Source of the DNA: Tenacibaculum todarodis
GTDB lineage: Bacteria > Bacteroidota > Bacteroidia > Flavobacteriales > Flavobacteriaceae
Direction: 5' to 3'
Length of the DNA: 64,000 bases
NCBI RefSeq assembly: GCF_001889045.1
Contig: NZ_CP018155.1
Coordinates: 496,001 to 560,000 of the forward strand
Both the position numbers and the translations under genes were made by a program. Below, piece after piece: positions 33,013 to 43,080 of the stretch. How positions within the stretch are numbered: position 1 is the first letter of the stretch; each line of letters starts with the position of its first letter. Below the pieces are notes generated by a model that saw only the letters and a list, made by a program, of their open reading frames with translations, did no database searches and was not told where the DNA came from.

Positions 33013-33624
33013 TTATATCTTCTCTAAAATTTCTGTAATCCTATATTCACCTCTTTTGGTATAGTAGTTTCCATTTGGTTTTATAATGACGTAACTAAAA
33101 CATGGGTAATGAAATTTAAAAAAAGTTTTTTCTATTAATTGGCTGTTATCTTTATACCACTGAAATTCTTTGGAAAAATTCTTAACAATTTTATCATCTT
33201 TAAAAATAAAAAATTGTTTTATGTTTTTCTTTTCTTTTAAAACAGTTGTATATGTTTTAGTTAACTTTAAAAATGAATTATTCCATCCGGTATTACCTAA
33301 GCATTTGTCTTTTTTAGGAAAATAGTTAATAATAATTGTTTGATTAGAATTTATCTTAGAGTTAGAAACAGTAATCAAGTTGTTTTTAATTTTTTCATGA
33401 ATTTCTTTAGAAATGCGACCAAACTTTTCTTTTACAGCTTTTATGTAGAAAATTACACTATCTTTTTCTACTCTAAATTCGTAATGTCTTTTATTTAAAG
33501 GGTTGCTCTTGTATTGCTCTATTGTAAGAATTTTTAAATCTTCATCAACATACATTATTTTTTTACTTTGAGAATAAGTATTGAAATGAGTGAGTAGTAT
33601 TAAAATTAAAAATATCTTTTTCAT
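33013..33624 (-). CDS. Exported protein of unknown function downstream of uvrB
   Basis: A 203-residue protein with a signal peptide (residues 4-18, TYSQS cleavage). It is basic, rich in Lys and Asn, with no recognised motif. The last part (FHYPCFSYVIIKPNGNYYTKR) contains one of two Cys. It starts 10 nt after the uvrB stop on the same strand and may ride on the uvrB transcript. Function unknown. Confidence 0.7.
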   Translation of the reverse strand: MKKIFLILILLTHFNTYSQSKKIMYVDEDLKILTIEQYKSNPLNKRHYEFRVEKDSVIFYIKAVKEKFGRISKEIHEKIKNNLITVSNSKINSNQTIIINYFPKKDKCLGNTGWNNSFLKLTKTYTTVLKEKKNIKQFFIFKDDKIVKNFSKEFQWYKDNSQLIEKTFFKFHYPCFSYVIIKPNGNYYTKRGEYRITEILEKI

Positions 33625-33634
33625 AAAAGTAAAT

Positions 33635-35623
33635 CTACAAATTTTCTTTTAAAACTTTAATTTCATCACGTAATTGTGCAGCAACAATAAAATCTAATTC
33701 TTTTGCAGCAGCTTCCATTTGTTTGCGTTTTTCTCTAATACGTTTTTCAATAGTTTCTTTTGGTAAGTATTCCAATTCTTGTTCTGCAGCTTTTTGCGCG
33801 GCATTGTCATAGTGATAAGAAGTAACAGTTCCTTTGGTTAAAGCATCATCTATCTTTTTATTAATTTGAGTTGGTGTAATATTATGTTTTGTATTGTATG
33901 CAATCTGCTTTTCGCGCCTTCTATCGGTTTCGTCAATAGTTTTTTGCATGCTTTTGGTCATTTTATCAGCATATAAAATTGCGATTCCGTTTACGTTTCT
34001 GGCAGCTCTACCAATAGTTTGAGTCAGTGAACGATGCGAACGTAAAAAACCTTCTTTATCAGCATCTAAAATGGCAACTAAAGAAACTTCAGGTAAATCT
34101 AAACCTTCACGTAATAAGTTTACACCAATCAAGACATCGAACAAACCTTTACGTAAATCTTGCATTATTTCTACACGTTCTAAAGTATCTACATCAGAAT
34201 GTATATAACGGCAACGCACTTGAATTCGGCTTAAATATTTTGCTAATTCTTCTGCCATTCGTTTAGTTAGTGTTGTAACTAAGGTACGTTCGTCTTTTTC
34301 TACACGGATTTGTATTTCTTCAATTAAATCATCAATCTGATTTAAACTTGGTCTAATTTCTATAACTGGATCTAATAAACCAGTTGGTCTAATTACTTGT
34401 TCTACAAAAACACCTTCGGTTTTTTGCAGCTCATAATCGGCAGGAGTTGCAGAAACATAAATTGTTTGATTCTGAATTTCTTCAAACTCTTCAAACTTTA
34501 ATGGTCTATTATCCATTGCAGCTGGTAATCTAAAACCAAATTCAACTAAATTTTCTTTTCTACTTCTATCGCCACCATACATTGCGTGCGTTTGCGGAAT
34601 GGTTACGTGGCTTTCATCAATAACCATTAAATAATCGTCAGGAAAATAATCTAATAAACAGAAAGGTCTTGTTCCTGGTTCTCTACCATCTAAATAACGA
34701 GAATAGTTTTCAATTCCAGAACAATAACCCAATTCGCGTATCATTTCTAAATCGAATTCGGTACGTTCTTTTAAGCGTTTAGCTTCTAAATGTTTCCCAA
34801 TTTCTTTAAAATAATCTACTTGTTTTACCATATCATCTTGAATTAAATGAATGGCGTTTTGTAATACATCAGGTGAAGTAACGAATAAATTTGCAGGATA
34901 AATTGTTAGGTTTTCAAAACGTTCTACAATTGTGTTACTTTCTATATCTATACTTTCAATTTCTTCAATTTCATCTCCAAAAAAGTGAACACGATATCCA
35001 TTATCTCCATAAGATGGATAAATGGTAACCACATCTCCTTTTACTTTAAAAGTTCCGCTTTTTACTTCAATTTCTGTTCTGGAATATAAACTGGTTACTA
35101 AAAGGTGTAAAAATTTTGTTCTTGGAATTTGTTGGTCAACCTCAATATTTATAACATTTTTCTTAAATTCTACAGGATTTCCAATACCATATAAACAGGA
35201 AACAGATGCTACAACTAAAACATCTCTACGACCAGAAAGTAGGGAAGAGGTTGTACTTAAACGTAAGCGTTCTATATCTTCATTAATAGATAAATCTTTC
35301 TCTATATAAGTTCCAGTTACTGGAATATATGCTTCTGGTTGATAGTAATCATAATAAGAAACAAAATACTCTACAGCGTTTTCTGGAAAAAACTGTTTAA
35401 ATTCTGAATATAATTGCGCCGCCAATGTTTTATTATGTGCTAAAACCAATGTTGGACGATTGATTTTTTCTACAACATTTGCTACAGTAAACGTTTTACC
35501 AGAACCAGTAACACCTAATAAAGTTTGGTGTTTTTCTTCGGAAAATATTCCGTTAGTAAGTTGTTTAATTGCTTCTGGTTGATCTCCAGTAGGAGAGAAG
35601 TTAGATACAAGTTTAAAATCCAT
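33635..35623 (-). CDS. uvrB: Excinuclease ABC subunit UvrB
   Basis: A 662-residue damage-recognition helicase of nucleotide excision repair. Walker A GVTGSGKTFTVANV, the beta-hairpin YYDYYQPEAYIPVTGTYIEK (damage wedge), DESH in VIDESHVTIPQ, helicase motif VI QTIGRAARN and the C-terminal UVR domain (AAKELDFIVAAQLRDEI) are all present. The -7 promoter box lies only 4 nt upstream of the ATG, suggesting a leaderless mRNA. Confidence 0.98.
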   Translation of the reverse strand: MDFKLVSNFSPTGDQPEAIKQLTNGIFSEEKHQTLLGVTGSGKTFTVANVVEKINRPTLVLAHNKTLAAQLYSEFKQFFPENAVEYFVSYYDYYQPEAYIPVTGTYIEKDLSINEDIERLRLSTTSSLLSGRRDVLVVASVSCLYGIGNPVEFKKNVINIEVDQQIPRTKFLHLLVTSLYSRTEIEVKSGTFKVKGDVVTIYPSYGDNGYRVHFFGDEIEEIESIDIESNTIVERFENLTIYPANLFVTSPDVLQNAIHLIQDDMVKQVDYFKEIGKHLEAKRLKERTEFDLEMIRELGYCSGIENYSRYLDGREPGTRPFCLLDYFPDDYLMVIDESHVTIPQTHAMYGGDRSRKENLVEFGFRLPAAMDNRPLKFEEFEEIQNQTIYVSATPADYELQKTEGVFVEQVIRPTGLLDPVIEIRPSLNQIDDLIEEIQIRVEKDERTLVTTLTKRMAEELAKYLSRIQVRCRYIHSDVDTLERVEIMQDLRKGLFDVLIGVNLLREGLDLPEVSLVAILDADKEGFLRSHRSLTQTIGRAARNVNGIAILYADKMTKSMQKTIDETDRRREKQIAYNTKHNITPTQINKKIDDALTKGTVTSYHYDNAAQKAAEQELEYLPKETIEKRIREKRKQMEAAAKELDFIVAAQLRDEIKVLKENL

Positions 35624-35627
35624 TTAA

Positions 35628-35635
35628 CAAAAATA
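35628..35635 (-). promoter_or_regulatory. -7 box (TATTTTTG) 4 nt from the uvrB start
   Basis: On the minus strand TATTTTTG ends 4 nt before the ATG at 35623. If transcription starts at the usual distance, the mRNA begins at or next to the start codon. The -33 box is not at the ideal spacing (a TTG lies 13 nt upstream). Confidence 0.45.
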
Positions 35636-35670
35636 CGGATTACTTTTACAATGGGTAGGAATGTGTTTTC

Positions 35671-38466
35671 TTAATTTCGAATTAAAGAAATGCTGCCTTT
35701 TGTTTCTGTAAAATTTCCATTTACATCTTCTAGTTTTAAAGTATACCAGTAAGTTTTAGGCGGTAAATCTTGACCGTTGAATGTTCCGTCCCATTCATCG
35801 TTTTTTAATGTTTTTAGTATTTTTCCAAATCTGTCAAAAATTGTTATGTATACATTTGAGTAGTTCGGATTTTTAGAAATGTCTACTTTCCATGTGTCAT
35901 TAATTCCGTCATTATTTGGTGTTATAAAATTTTGAACCTTAAATACAGATATCTCTTGCGAAACTGTATTTATACAACCATTTATCCTTTTTACATAAAC
36001 AGTATGTAAACCATTTTCAACATTATTAAATGTAAAGGAATTTCCATAAGAATTGTAAAAATTAATATTGTCTAAAGAATATTCATAGTCATCACTCTCT
36101 TCAACTATAACAGTAATGTTATTTTCATCATTATTGTATTTAAGTGAGGTTATTTTAATGTTTTGAGAATTTTCTACAATAAATGTATTAAAGCCAGCTA
36201 CTTGTTGGTTTAATTGAGGGTAATTTCTATAAGTTATTACTTTGTAGGTTCCAGCTTCACTAGGTATATAAGAAGGATCTGTTGCATTTTCTATAAGTTC
36301 ATTATTAAGATACCATTTATAAGTGTCGTTTAAAATATCTGTGTTTGCATCTAGCAATAAGGTGTTGTTCTCTTTTGAGCATAAACTTAAAGGAGTTTCA
36401 ATACCTAAAGGTTCAGGTAATTTTAATACAGTAATCTTAAATTTTCCTATTGAATTTTCACAGTTTAAACCGTTATAATTTAGTTTTACAAATACTTCTG
36501 AATTATCTGTAAAATAATTGTTTTCTGAGGTTTGAGTAATTTCATTTACTTCATTTTTAGCATCGCTAAAAGTTTTGTAAAGCTCAATGTCAAGATTATA
36601 TAAAGAGTATAAATTTTTTATCTGTTCAATTTTAATTGTAAAATCAATATTTGCATCTCCAGAACCTAAACTAAATTGAGGGTTAACTTCATTAGCATTT
36701 AAATCTTCTTCAATAGTATATAAGATTGAAAAATCTTCTATAACAGTAGGAAGAACTTGTAGTTTTAAAGTTTCTAAATTTTCTTGGTTAGTAGTGTTAT
36801 TTGTTATTTTGGCGATAATTTCATGCTCTATAGGACTCTCTTCATTTCTATATTCATTAGGTAAAGGGTTGGAGAATGAAGTATCGTTTTTTTCAAAAAA
36901 AGTTACTGTATAATCATTAATGTTTCTTGCTAATGCTTCTCTTTTAGTTTGTAAATGAAATGTAGTAATACCATCTGTTACGTTTTCATCAGTATCACAG
37001 TTCTCATAAATAATAATTGTTTTTTCTAGAAAACTAATAGTTACGCTTGCTGTAACTTTTTTACATGAAGAAAGTACTACTTCTAGTTCGTAAAGTCCAC
37101 TTCCGTAAATTCCTTCAGAAATATTTAAAGTAGCTTCATTTCCTATTATTTCACCATCTTTTTTCCAAATATAAGTTGTATTAGTTTCAATAGTTCCTGA
37201 CCTAAGAATATGGTTTTCATCTAGAAAGTAAGTTTGTGGTTCATTGTTAATAATTTCTTCAGTTGCATCATCTAAAATAGTAGTTGAAGAGAAAAATGAT
37301 TGAATAAATGGAGGTAAGCCTTGGGTTGCTTTATTACCATTTAAGTAAACAGCATCTTTTGTGAAAAGAACTTCTTGCGCATTTTCATCTGGATTATCTA
37401 TCACACTTAAATATTCAACTCCACCATTTAAATAAGCTTTGGTAATAGAAGCGTAAATTTTTCCGTTAGATGCTAATTGTAACGCTCCTCTAAAACCATT
37501 ATTGTTAGTATAAATAGTTTCTTTAGATTCTTTTACATTGCTGGAAAGTACGTCAAATTGAAATAATTTATAGGTTGAAGTAATTGGATCAGTGGTAGAA
37601 TTTCTAAAATAACTATACGTAGAAACGTATAATTTGTTTGATGTTTTGGAGAATTCTATTCCGTAAGGTGTTCCGTCTTCTATTTTAGTTGAAATCAATT
37701 CTCCATTTTCAGAAACTTTACCTGTTTCATCATTAAAATCAAATAAAACTACACCATAATTGTCTTCATAATGTTGTGCATCAGCAATCGCTAATTTGGT
37801 TCCATCTGGAGAAATTTTTAAATAACCACTTTTAGACTCTGGTGTATAGGAAGTTGAAGATGTAATTGGATTAGTGTTTAGCCCATTCTCATCAATTTTA
37901 TAAGAAATAAATGTATTTCCTGACTGAGATACTAACCAAAACGAATTACAGTTGCTCGTTTGAACTGCAGTTAACCTTTCTGACCAATTGTTTCTGTAGT
38001 TTTCATTTATTGATAAATTTATTGGTCCTGAAACAACTTCTCCTAATCCATTATTTTTAATGCTATCAATTGTATACACATTTAAACCATTGTTATTGGT
38101 TAAATCTCCTATAGTAAAAAGATAAAAAAGCGAATTATTTGTTGGATGTGGTATTGTTAATGCAGATTGTGTGCTAGAAGGGTTTCCTAATAGATCAGTT
38201 GCATTTGAACCGTTGGAATATTGCATTATCTGATGCTCTTTATTCCAAAGAGTAACTCCGTCTGTATAAAAAAATAAATTTCCGTTTGCGTCAGAGAAAG
38301 TAGAACATCCTTCTAAAGTATTGATGTTTCCGTTGTTTAAACTTGTGGGAGTTTGATTCTCAAAACTAATACCAGCATTTTCTCCAAAATACCAAACATT
38401 TGTTTGGTTTTGGGAATGTGACATAACAGCAAAGAAAAATAGTATCAGGGGGAATACTTTCTTCAT
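35671..38466 (-). CDS. T9SS type B cargo protein (gliding-associated CTD)
   Basis: A 931-residue secreted protein. After a signal peptide (residues 1-18), residues 20-390 form a beta-propeller-like region (NVWYFGENAGISF, LEGCSTFSDANGNLFFYTDG, GYLKISPDGTKLAIAD). Several Ig-like segments follow, and the C-terminal about 85 residues are the gliding motility-associated/T9SS type B sorting domain (FITPNNDGINDTWKV, IFDRFGKILKTL, WDGTFNGQDLPPKTYWY). It is a paralogue of the next gene, sharing the N-terminal region and CTD but lacking the CDDDADG modules. Probably exported through the outer membrane and surface-bound. Confidence 0.92.
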   Translation of the reverse strand: MKKVFPLILFFFAVMSHSQNQTNVWYFGENAGISFENQTPTSLNNGNINTLEGCSTFSDANGNLFFYTDGVTLWNKEHQIMQYSNGSNATDLLGNPSSTQSALTIPHPTNNSLFYLFTIGDLTNNNGLNVYTIDSIKNNGLGEVVSGPINLSINENYRNNWSERLTAVQTSNCNSFWLVSQSGNTFISYKIDENGLNTNPITSSTSYTPESKSGYLKISPDGTKLAIADAQHYEDNYGVVLFDFNDETGKVSENGELISTKIEDGTPYGIEFSKTSNKLYVSTYSYFRNSTTDPITSTYKLFQFDVLSSNVKESKETIYTNNNGFRGALQLASNGKIYASITKAYLNGGVEYLSVIDNPDENAQEVLFTKDAVYLNGNKATQGLPPFIQSFFSSTTILDDATEEIINNEPQTYFLDENHILRSGTIETNTTYIWKKDGEIIGNEATLNISEGIYGSGLYELEVVLSSCKKVTASVTISFLEKTIIIYENCDTDENVTDGITTFHLQTKREALARNINDYTVTFFEKNDTSFSNPLPNEYRNEESPIEHEIIAKITNNTTNQENLETLKLQVLPTVIEDFSILYTIEEDLNANEVNPQFSLGSGDANIDFTIKIEQIKNLYSLYNLDIELYKTFSDAKNEVNEITQTSENNYFTDNSEVFVKLNYNGLNCENSIGKFKITVLKLPEPLGIETPLSLCSKENNTLLLDANTDILNDTYKWYLNNELIENATDPSYIPSEAGTYKVITYRNYPQLNQQVAGFNTFIVENSQNIKITSLKYNNDENNITVIVEESDDYEYSLDNINFYNSYGNSFTFNNVENGLHTVYVKRINGCINTVSQEISVFKVQNFITPNNDGINDTWKVDISKNPNYSNVYITIFDRFGKILKTLKNDEWDGTFNGQDLPPKTYWYTLKLEDVNGNFTETKGSISLIRN

Positions 38467-38491
38467 TATAATTCAGGGGATTTTAACTCTG

Positions 38492-38499
38492 CAAAATTA
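38492..38499 (-). promoter_or_regulatory. -7 box (TAATTTTG) of the 931-aa cargo gene
   Basis: Fits TAnnTTTG, about 25 nt before the ATG at 38466. Separate promoters here and at 43062 suggest the two paralogues are not one operon. Confidence 0.45.
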
Positions 38500-38557
38500 A
38501 TAAAAATCTATTAAATAGTGTTTTACATATTTAAAAAAGGGTGTTTTTCCTGATTTT

Positions 38558-41500
38558 TTATCTTCTAATCAAAGAGAAGTATCCAGAACGCGTTCTGGTA
38601 ATTCCTTTAGCATCTACAAGTGTTGCTTTAAACCAGTAATTATTGGATGGCATTGCTTTGTCTTTATAATGACCGTCCCAACCATAAGCGTTAATATTAA
38701 ACTGATTTATAATTTTCCCCTGTCTATTAAAAATAACAACTGTATTGATTGGGAAAAATGTAGCATTAGTTCCTTTAATTGTCCAAACATCTTTAATTCC
38801 ATCGTTATTTGGAGTAAAGAATTTAGGAAATTCTATAACAGGAACTGTATGTGTGGTAACTCCACAACCATTTTTATCACGAATATGAATTGTGTAAATT
38901 CCACCATTTAGACCATCAAAAAATGCTTCATCTTGATAATTAACAATGGTAAATCCGTTTTCATCAATTAAAGCAAATTCATAATCACCTTCGCCTAAAT
39001 TACTATCGTTTATTGTTATTGAGTTGTTTTCAGAATCATCAACAATAGTAATATCATCATCAGTTATTGTTGCTATATTAGATTCGTTAACAGTAATAGT
39101 TCTTGTTCTAGGACACATTGTTCCATTGGTAGTTGTAGCAGTAACACTATAATCTCCACCAACAGTTACATCTTGTGTAATAGCTGTTCCTAAGGGATTT
39201 CCACTAGCATCAAACCATTGATACGTATAAACATCGTTTGGATTTTCTACGGTTAATGTTAATGGAGGATTGTTTAAACAAACAATTTGAGGAGATGTTA
39301 CAACAAAATCAGGTAAAGAATTTACAATAACATCAAAAGTTAAATCGTCATTAACACAACCAGTAGCTTTGTTTTCAATACGAACAAATATTGTTTGTTG
39401 ATTTATATCAGTATTGGTAAACGGAGAGCTTTGTGGAGCACTTCCATCGGTTGCGTCTGCCTGCGTTAGGTGAAAGGTTACATTAAAATCGTCTTCATCT
39501 TGTACTGTTGGATCACCTAAGATATCTGGTATTTGACTTTCCAAATCAAAACTTTGTACAAAACCATTAGCATCATCACCGTCAGCATCGTTATCACATT
39601 CAGATAAGTTAGAAACTAAATTATCTGGATTAGCAAGCGGTTCTGCATTTATTAGAACTTGAAAATTAAAAGTATCATTAACACAGGTTGTAGTATTGTT
39701 TACAATACGCACATATACAGTATCGCCACCTTGTGTTGTATTAGAATACATGCCAGTAATTGGAATAGCACCCGTTTGTGCAAGTGCATAAGAAGTATGA
39801 TAAGTAACCGTAAAATTAGTTGGGTCTTGAGTTCCTAAAATTGTTGTTGTTAGCGTTTCTAAATCTATATTTTGAACAAAACCGTTTGTAGCTGAGCCAT
39901 CTGCATCATCATCACAAACTTCAAGAGTATTTGCCATATTTAATTGATTGGCAATTGGAAGAGAATTTACAACAATATCAAAACTATATCTATCAAAATA
40001 ACAACCATTACCAGATACACGTGCATAAATAGTTTGTCTATCTCTAGTAATATTTGTGTAAGGAGATGCTAAAGGATTAGCTCCAGAAGTTGCATCTGCT
40101 GCGGATTCATGATAGGTTATTGTATAAGCTAAAGGATCTTGAGAACCTAAAATAGCTGCAGTTTGGCTTTCTAGATCGAAAGATTGAATAATTCCGTTTG
40201 AGCCATCTGCATCTACAAAATCATCACATAATTCATATTCATTATCAGGATTAATAGCATTTGCTACTGGAACCGGAGTTGTTTGTAAAGTAAGTTCAGC
40301 AAGACCAGTACAATCGTTATTAACCGTATTTATAATTTTAGCATAAATGGTTTGTAAATTAGCATAAGCAGGATCGTTATTATTTCTATGATTAGAAATG
40401 TCAGAGATTTCGTTTATTTCTGAAGCTCTATCTGCAATAGTTTCAAAATATTTTACATCTAAATTTAAAGCGCCTGCTAAAGAAGGATGTCCAAGTATTT
40501 CTGAAGTGGCAGCAGAAAAATCAAAGGTAGCAATGCCATCAGTATCATCGTTTGCTCCTGGAGTATCATTTCCATCTAAATCTAAGAAATCATCACATTC
40601 TATAAAGTTTCTGTTATAAGGAACATCTGAAGCAAAAGAAATAATAATGTCTATTGTTGTAATTCTATAACAATTTTCAGTAGATATTGTTCTTACCCAA
40701 ACTTGGTCTCCATTACTTGCGTTATATGCAATAGGATTTGCAATAACTGGCGTTCCTGCAATTGCTTCTGCTTGTGTAGTAAAATATTCAAATGTTTCGT
40801 TTGTATGGTTTGTAGATATGTTTTCTTGCTCTAATGTTAAGTTAATGTCTGCTACTAAATCTGCATCGTCATCACATTGCAAAATTGTAACATCTACAGG
40901 CGTAGGTAAAGGATTTACAATTAACTCAAAAGATTGAGAAGTGTCATTACAATTAACGTTGTCTACGTTTTCAACTCTAACAAAGATAATATCATTTCCA
41001 CTTTGGTAATTTGTGTTTTTATCAATAGCATTTGTTGTTGCGCTAGTTTGTGCATCAGCTAAAGAAGTGTGATATGAAACTGTATATTGGGTTTCACTTA
41101 AAGCTCCTAAAATTTGTGCATCTCTTGTGTTCAAAATAAAGTTATCATATAAACCATCATTGTCTACACTATCAGTTCCATCTCCATCACAAGCAACAAT
41201 ATCATCTGGAGTTTGCGCAACAGGTTCTCCGGTAATTTGTAAGTTGAAAGAATAAACTTCATTACAAGCGTTTGGAGCTCTTTGATTATGTACTCTAACC
41301 CAAATAGGACCATCATAAAAAGCAGTAGGTGTAAATGGGTTTGTTATAGGAGCAGTATTGTTTAAAGCATCATTTTCGGTAGGATAATAAACAACTTCAA
41401 CAAGTGTTGGATCTTGACCATTTAAAATTGTTGGTGTAAGATCTGTTTGAAAGTCAAAAGCTTGTAAGCCATCTCCATCATCATCACAAAAATTAATGTC

Positions 41501-43033
41501 AGTTGGAGCTACAGGAGTAAGATTATTATAAACTTCAATCGTAAAAGTACCTTCAAGTTTCGTTGGGTTTCCACATTCATCTGTAAGTGTAACTGTTAAG
41601 GTATACTCTCCAGCATTATTAAACTGAATATTATTTAGCGTTAAATCTCTAGTTGTTGAAATTATAGAAGTTGTTGTTCCATCGTCAAAAGTCCATTCAT
41701 AATCTACAGTTGTACCTGTTTGTGGAGTAACCGCTTCTGGTTGTATTAAAATATTTTCTGTCAAACAATATTGCACAATCTCATCACTAATTATTTGGTT
41801 GTTTGTAGTGTCTGTAAGCTCTATTCCTAACAATAAAGAAGAAATAAAAGGAGGAAGTCCTTGAGTTGCAGTTCTACCCCCTAGATCTATAGCGTTTTGT
41901 GTGAAAATAATATCAGTTGCATTAGCAGTAGGGTTTTCAATAACGCTCAAAAACCTTGCATCTCCATTTGGGTCATCATATGCTTGTGGAATTGTAGCAT
42001 AAATTCTACCATCTGGCCCTAATTGTAATGCGCCTCTAAATCCATTATTATTTCTGTAAATTTCGCTTTTTGATCCAGGAATATCAGTTGCTATTAAATC
42101 AAACTGAAAAAGTCTATAGGTTACTTCTGGTTCACTTAAATCTTGTCTAAATGAAGAAACTGTAGAGAAATAAAGTTTTTTAGAATCAATTGAGAATTCT
42201 ACTCCATAGGGTTGTCCATCTCCACCTGTATTTAATAAAATAATACCATCATTAGAGACTCTACCTGTACTATTATCAAAACTATATACCATTGCATTAC
42301 TATCTTGATTTGCAATTGCTAATTTTGAGCCATCTGGAGATAACTTTAAATAACCTCTACGTTGAGCTGGAGTTGAAACAGGTGAAGTAACTGGTGTTAA
42401 ATTTACCCCACTTGATGTTACTTGGTAAGAAAAAAAAGTATTGTTTACTACTGATACAACCCAAAATTCATTACAATTCGCACCCCTGACTGCTGCTACT
42501 TTTTCAGTCCAATCATTTTTTCTGATGTCCGATAAATCTTCAAAAAAATCGCCATCACCATCTTCGTCAATTAATTGCCCTAGACCACCGTTTAAAGACA
42601 TGTCTATTGTGTATAAATTCATTCCTTCTGCACCACCACTGCCTGGTCCATCATCAACAGTAAATAAGTAAAAGATTGTTGTTGATTCTGGTTTAGGAAT
42701 AATCATTGCTGATTGGGTACTTGAAGTATGACCTAATAAATTGTTACCAATGTTTCCATTAGTATAATTCATTATATTATGGTTTTTATCCCAAACAGTT
42801 AACCTATTATCTGCTGAGTTAGGAGCTCCTACATAAAATAATAAATTTCCGTTACTATCAGAAAAAGAAGAACAACCTTCTAGAGTGTTAAGTTGTCCAT
42901 CTGTTAATGCTGTTGGAGGTGTTGTACTGAAATCTATACCTGCATTTCTTCCAAAATACCAAATATTGGCTTCTTTTTGAGCAAATAAATTAAACGTTAA
43001 AAATAAAAATATAAGAGGTAGTAGTTTCTTCAT
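38558..43033 (-). CDS. Giant modular T9SS type B cargo protein
   Basis: A 1491-residue secreted protein. Signal peptide residues 1-18; beta-propeller-like region about 20-400 (SPDGSKLAIANQ, GYLKLSP); PKD-like domain about 410-500; then seven modules of about 100 residues (about 505-1215), each opening with a Cys-Asp-rich word (FCDDDGDG, ACDGDG, QCDDDAD, ECDDFLDLDG, LCDDFVDADG, VCDDDADG, ECDNDADG) and containing DIL...Y/FH(L/T)S..(D/A)A and VR(I/V). An Ig-like segment and the T9SS type B CTD (FFTPNNDGIKDVW, IFNRQGKII, WDGHYKDK) close it. The Asp-rich openings suggest calcium binding. Likely an adhesin or matrix protein. Confidence 0.93.
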   Translation of the reverse strand: MKKLLPLIFLFLTFNLFAQKEANIWYFGRNAGIDFSTTPPTALTDGQLNTLEGCSSFSDSNGNLLFYVGAPNSADNRLTVWDKNHNIMNYTNGNIGNNLLGHTSSTQSAMIIPKPESTTIFYLFTVDDGPGSGGAEGMNLYTIDMSLNGGLGQLIDEDGDGDFFEDLSDIRKNDWTEKVAAVRGANCNEFWVVSVVNNTFFSYQVTSSGVNLTPVTSPVSTPAQRRGYLKLSPDGSKLAIANQDSNAMVYSFDNSTGRVSNDGIILLNTGGDGQPYGVEFSIDSKKLYFSTVSSFRQDLSEPEVTYRLFQFDLIATDIPGSKSEIYRNNNGFRGALQLGPDGRIYATIPQAYDDPNGDARFLSVIENPTANATDIIFTQNAIDLGGRTATQGLPPFISSLLLGIELTDTTNNQIISDEIVQYCLTENILIQPEAVTPQTGTTVDYEWTFDDGTTTSIISTTRDLTLNNIQFNNAGEYTLTVTLTDECGNPTKLEGTFTIEVYNNLTPVAPTDINFCDDDGDGLQAFDFQTDLTPTILNGQDPTLVEVVYYPTENDALNNTAPITNPFTPTAFYDGPIWVRVHNQRAPNACNEVYSFNLQITGEPVAQTPDDIVACDGDGTDSVDNDGLYDNFILNTRDAQILGALSETQYTVSYHTSLADAQTSATTNAIDKNTNYQSGNDIIFVRVENVDNVNCNDTSQSFELIVNPLPTPVDVTILQCDDDADLVADINLTLEQENISTNHTNETFEYFTTQAEAIAGTPVIANPIAYNASNGDQVWVRTISTENCYRITTIDIIISFASDVPYNRNFIECDDFLDLDGNDTPGANDDTDGIATFDFSAATSEILGHPSLAGALNLDVKYFETIADRASEINEISDISNHRNNNDPAYANLQTIYAKIINTVNNDCTGLAELTLQTTPVPVANAINPDNEYELCDDFVDADGSNGIIQSFDLESQTAAILGSQDPLAYTITYHESAADATSGANPLASPYTNITRDRQTIYARVSGNGCYFDRYSFDIVVNSLPIANQLNMANTLEVCDDDADGSATNGFVQNIDLETLTTTILGTQDPTNFTVTYHTSYALAQTGAIPITGMYSNTTQGGDTVYVRIVNNTTTCVNDTFNFQVLINAEPLANPDNLVSNLSECDNDADGDDANGFVQSFDLESQIPDILGDPTVQDEDDFNVTFHLTQADATDGSAPQSSPFTNTDINQQTIFVRIENKATGCVNDDLTFDVIVNSLPDFVVTSPQIVCLNNPPLTLTVENPNDVYTYQWFDASGNPLGTAITQDVTVGGDYSVTATTTNGTMCPRTRTITVNESNIATITDDDITIVDDSENNSITINDSNLGEGDYEFALIDENGFTIVNYQDEAFFDGLNGGIYTIHIRDKNGCGVTTHTVPVIEFPKFFTPNNDGIKDVWTIKGTNATFFPINTVVIFNRQGKIINQFNINAYGWDGHYKDKAMPSNNYWFKATLVDAKGITRTRSGYFSLIRR

Positions 43034-43061
43034 TCTATGAGGTAGTTTCTTGTGTAAACCT

Positions 43062-43069
43062 CAAATTTA
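43062..43069 (-). promoter_or_regulatory. -7 box (TAAATTTG) of the 1491-aa cargo gene
   Basis: Fits TAnnTTTG on the minus strand, 28 nt before the ATG at 43033. Confidence 0.45.
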
Positions 43070-43080
43070 GGAAAAAAGTA

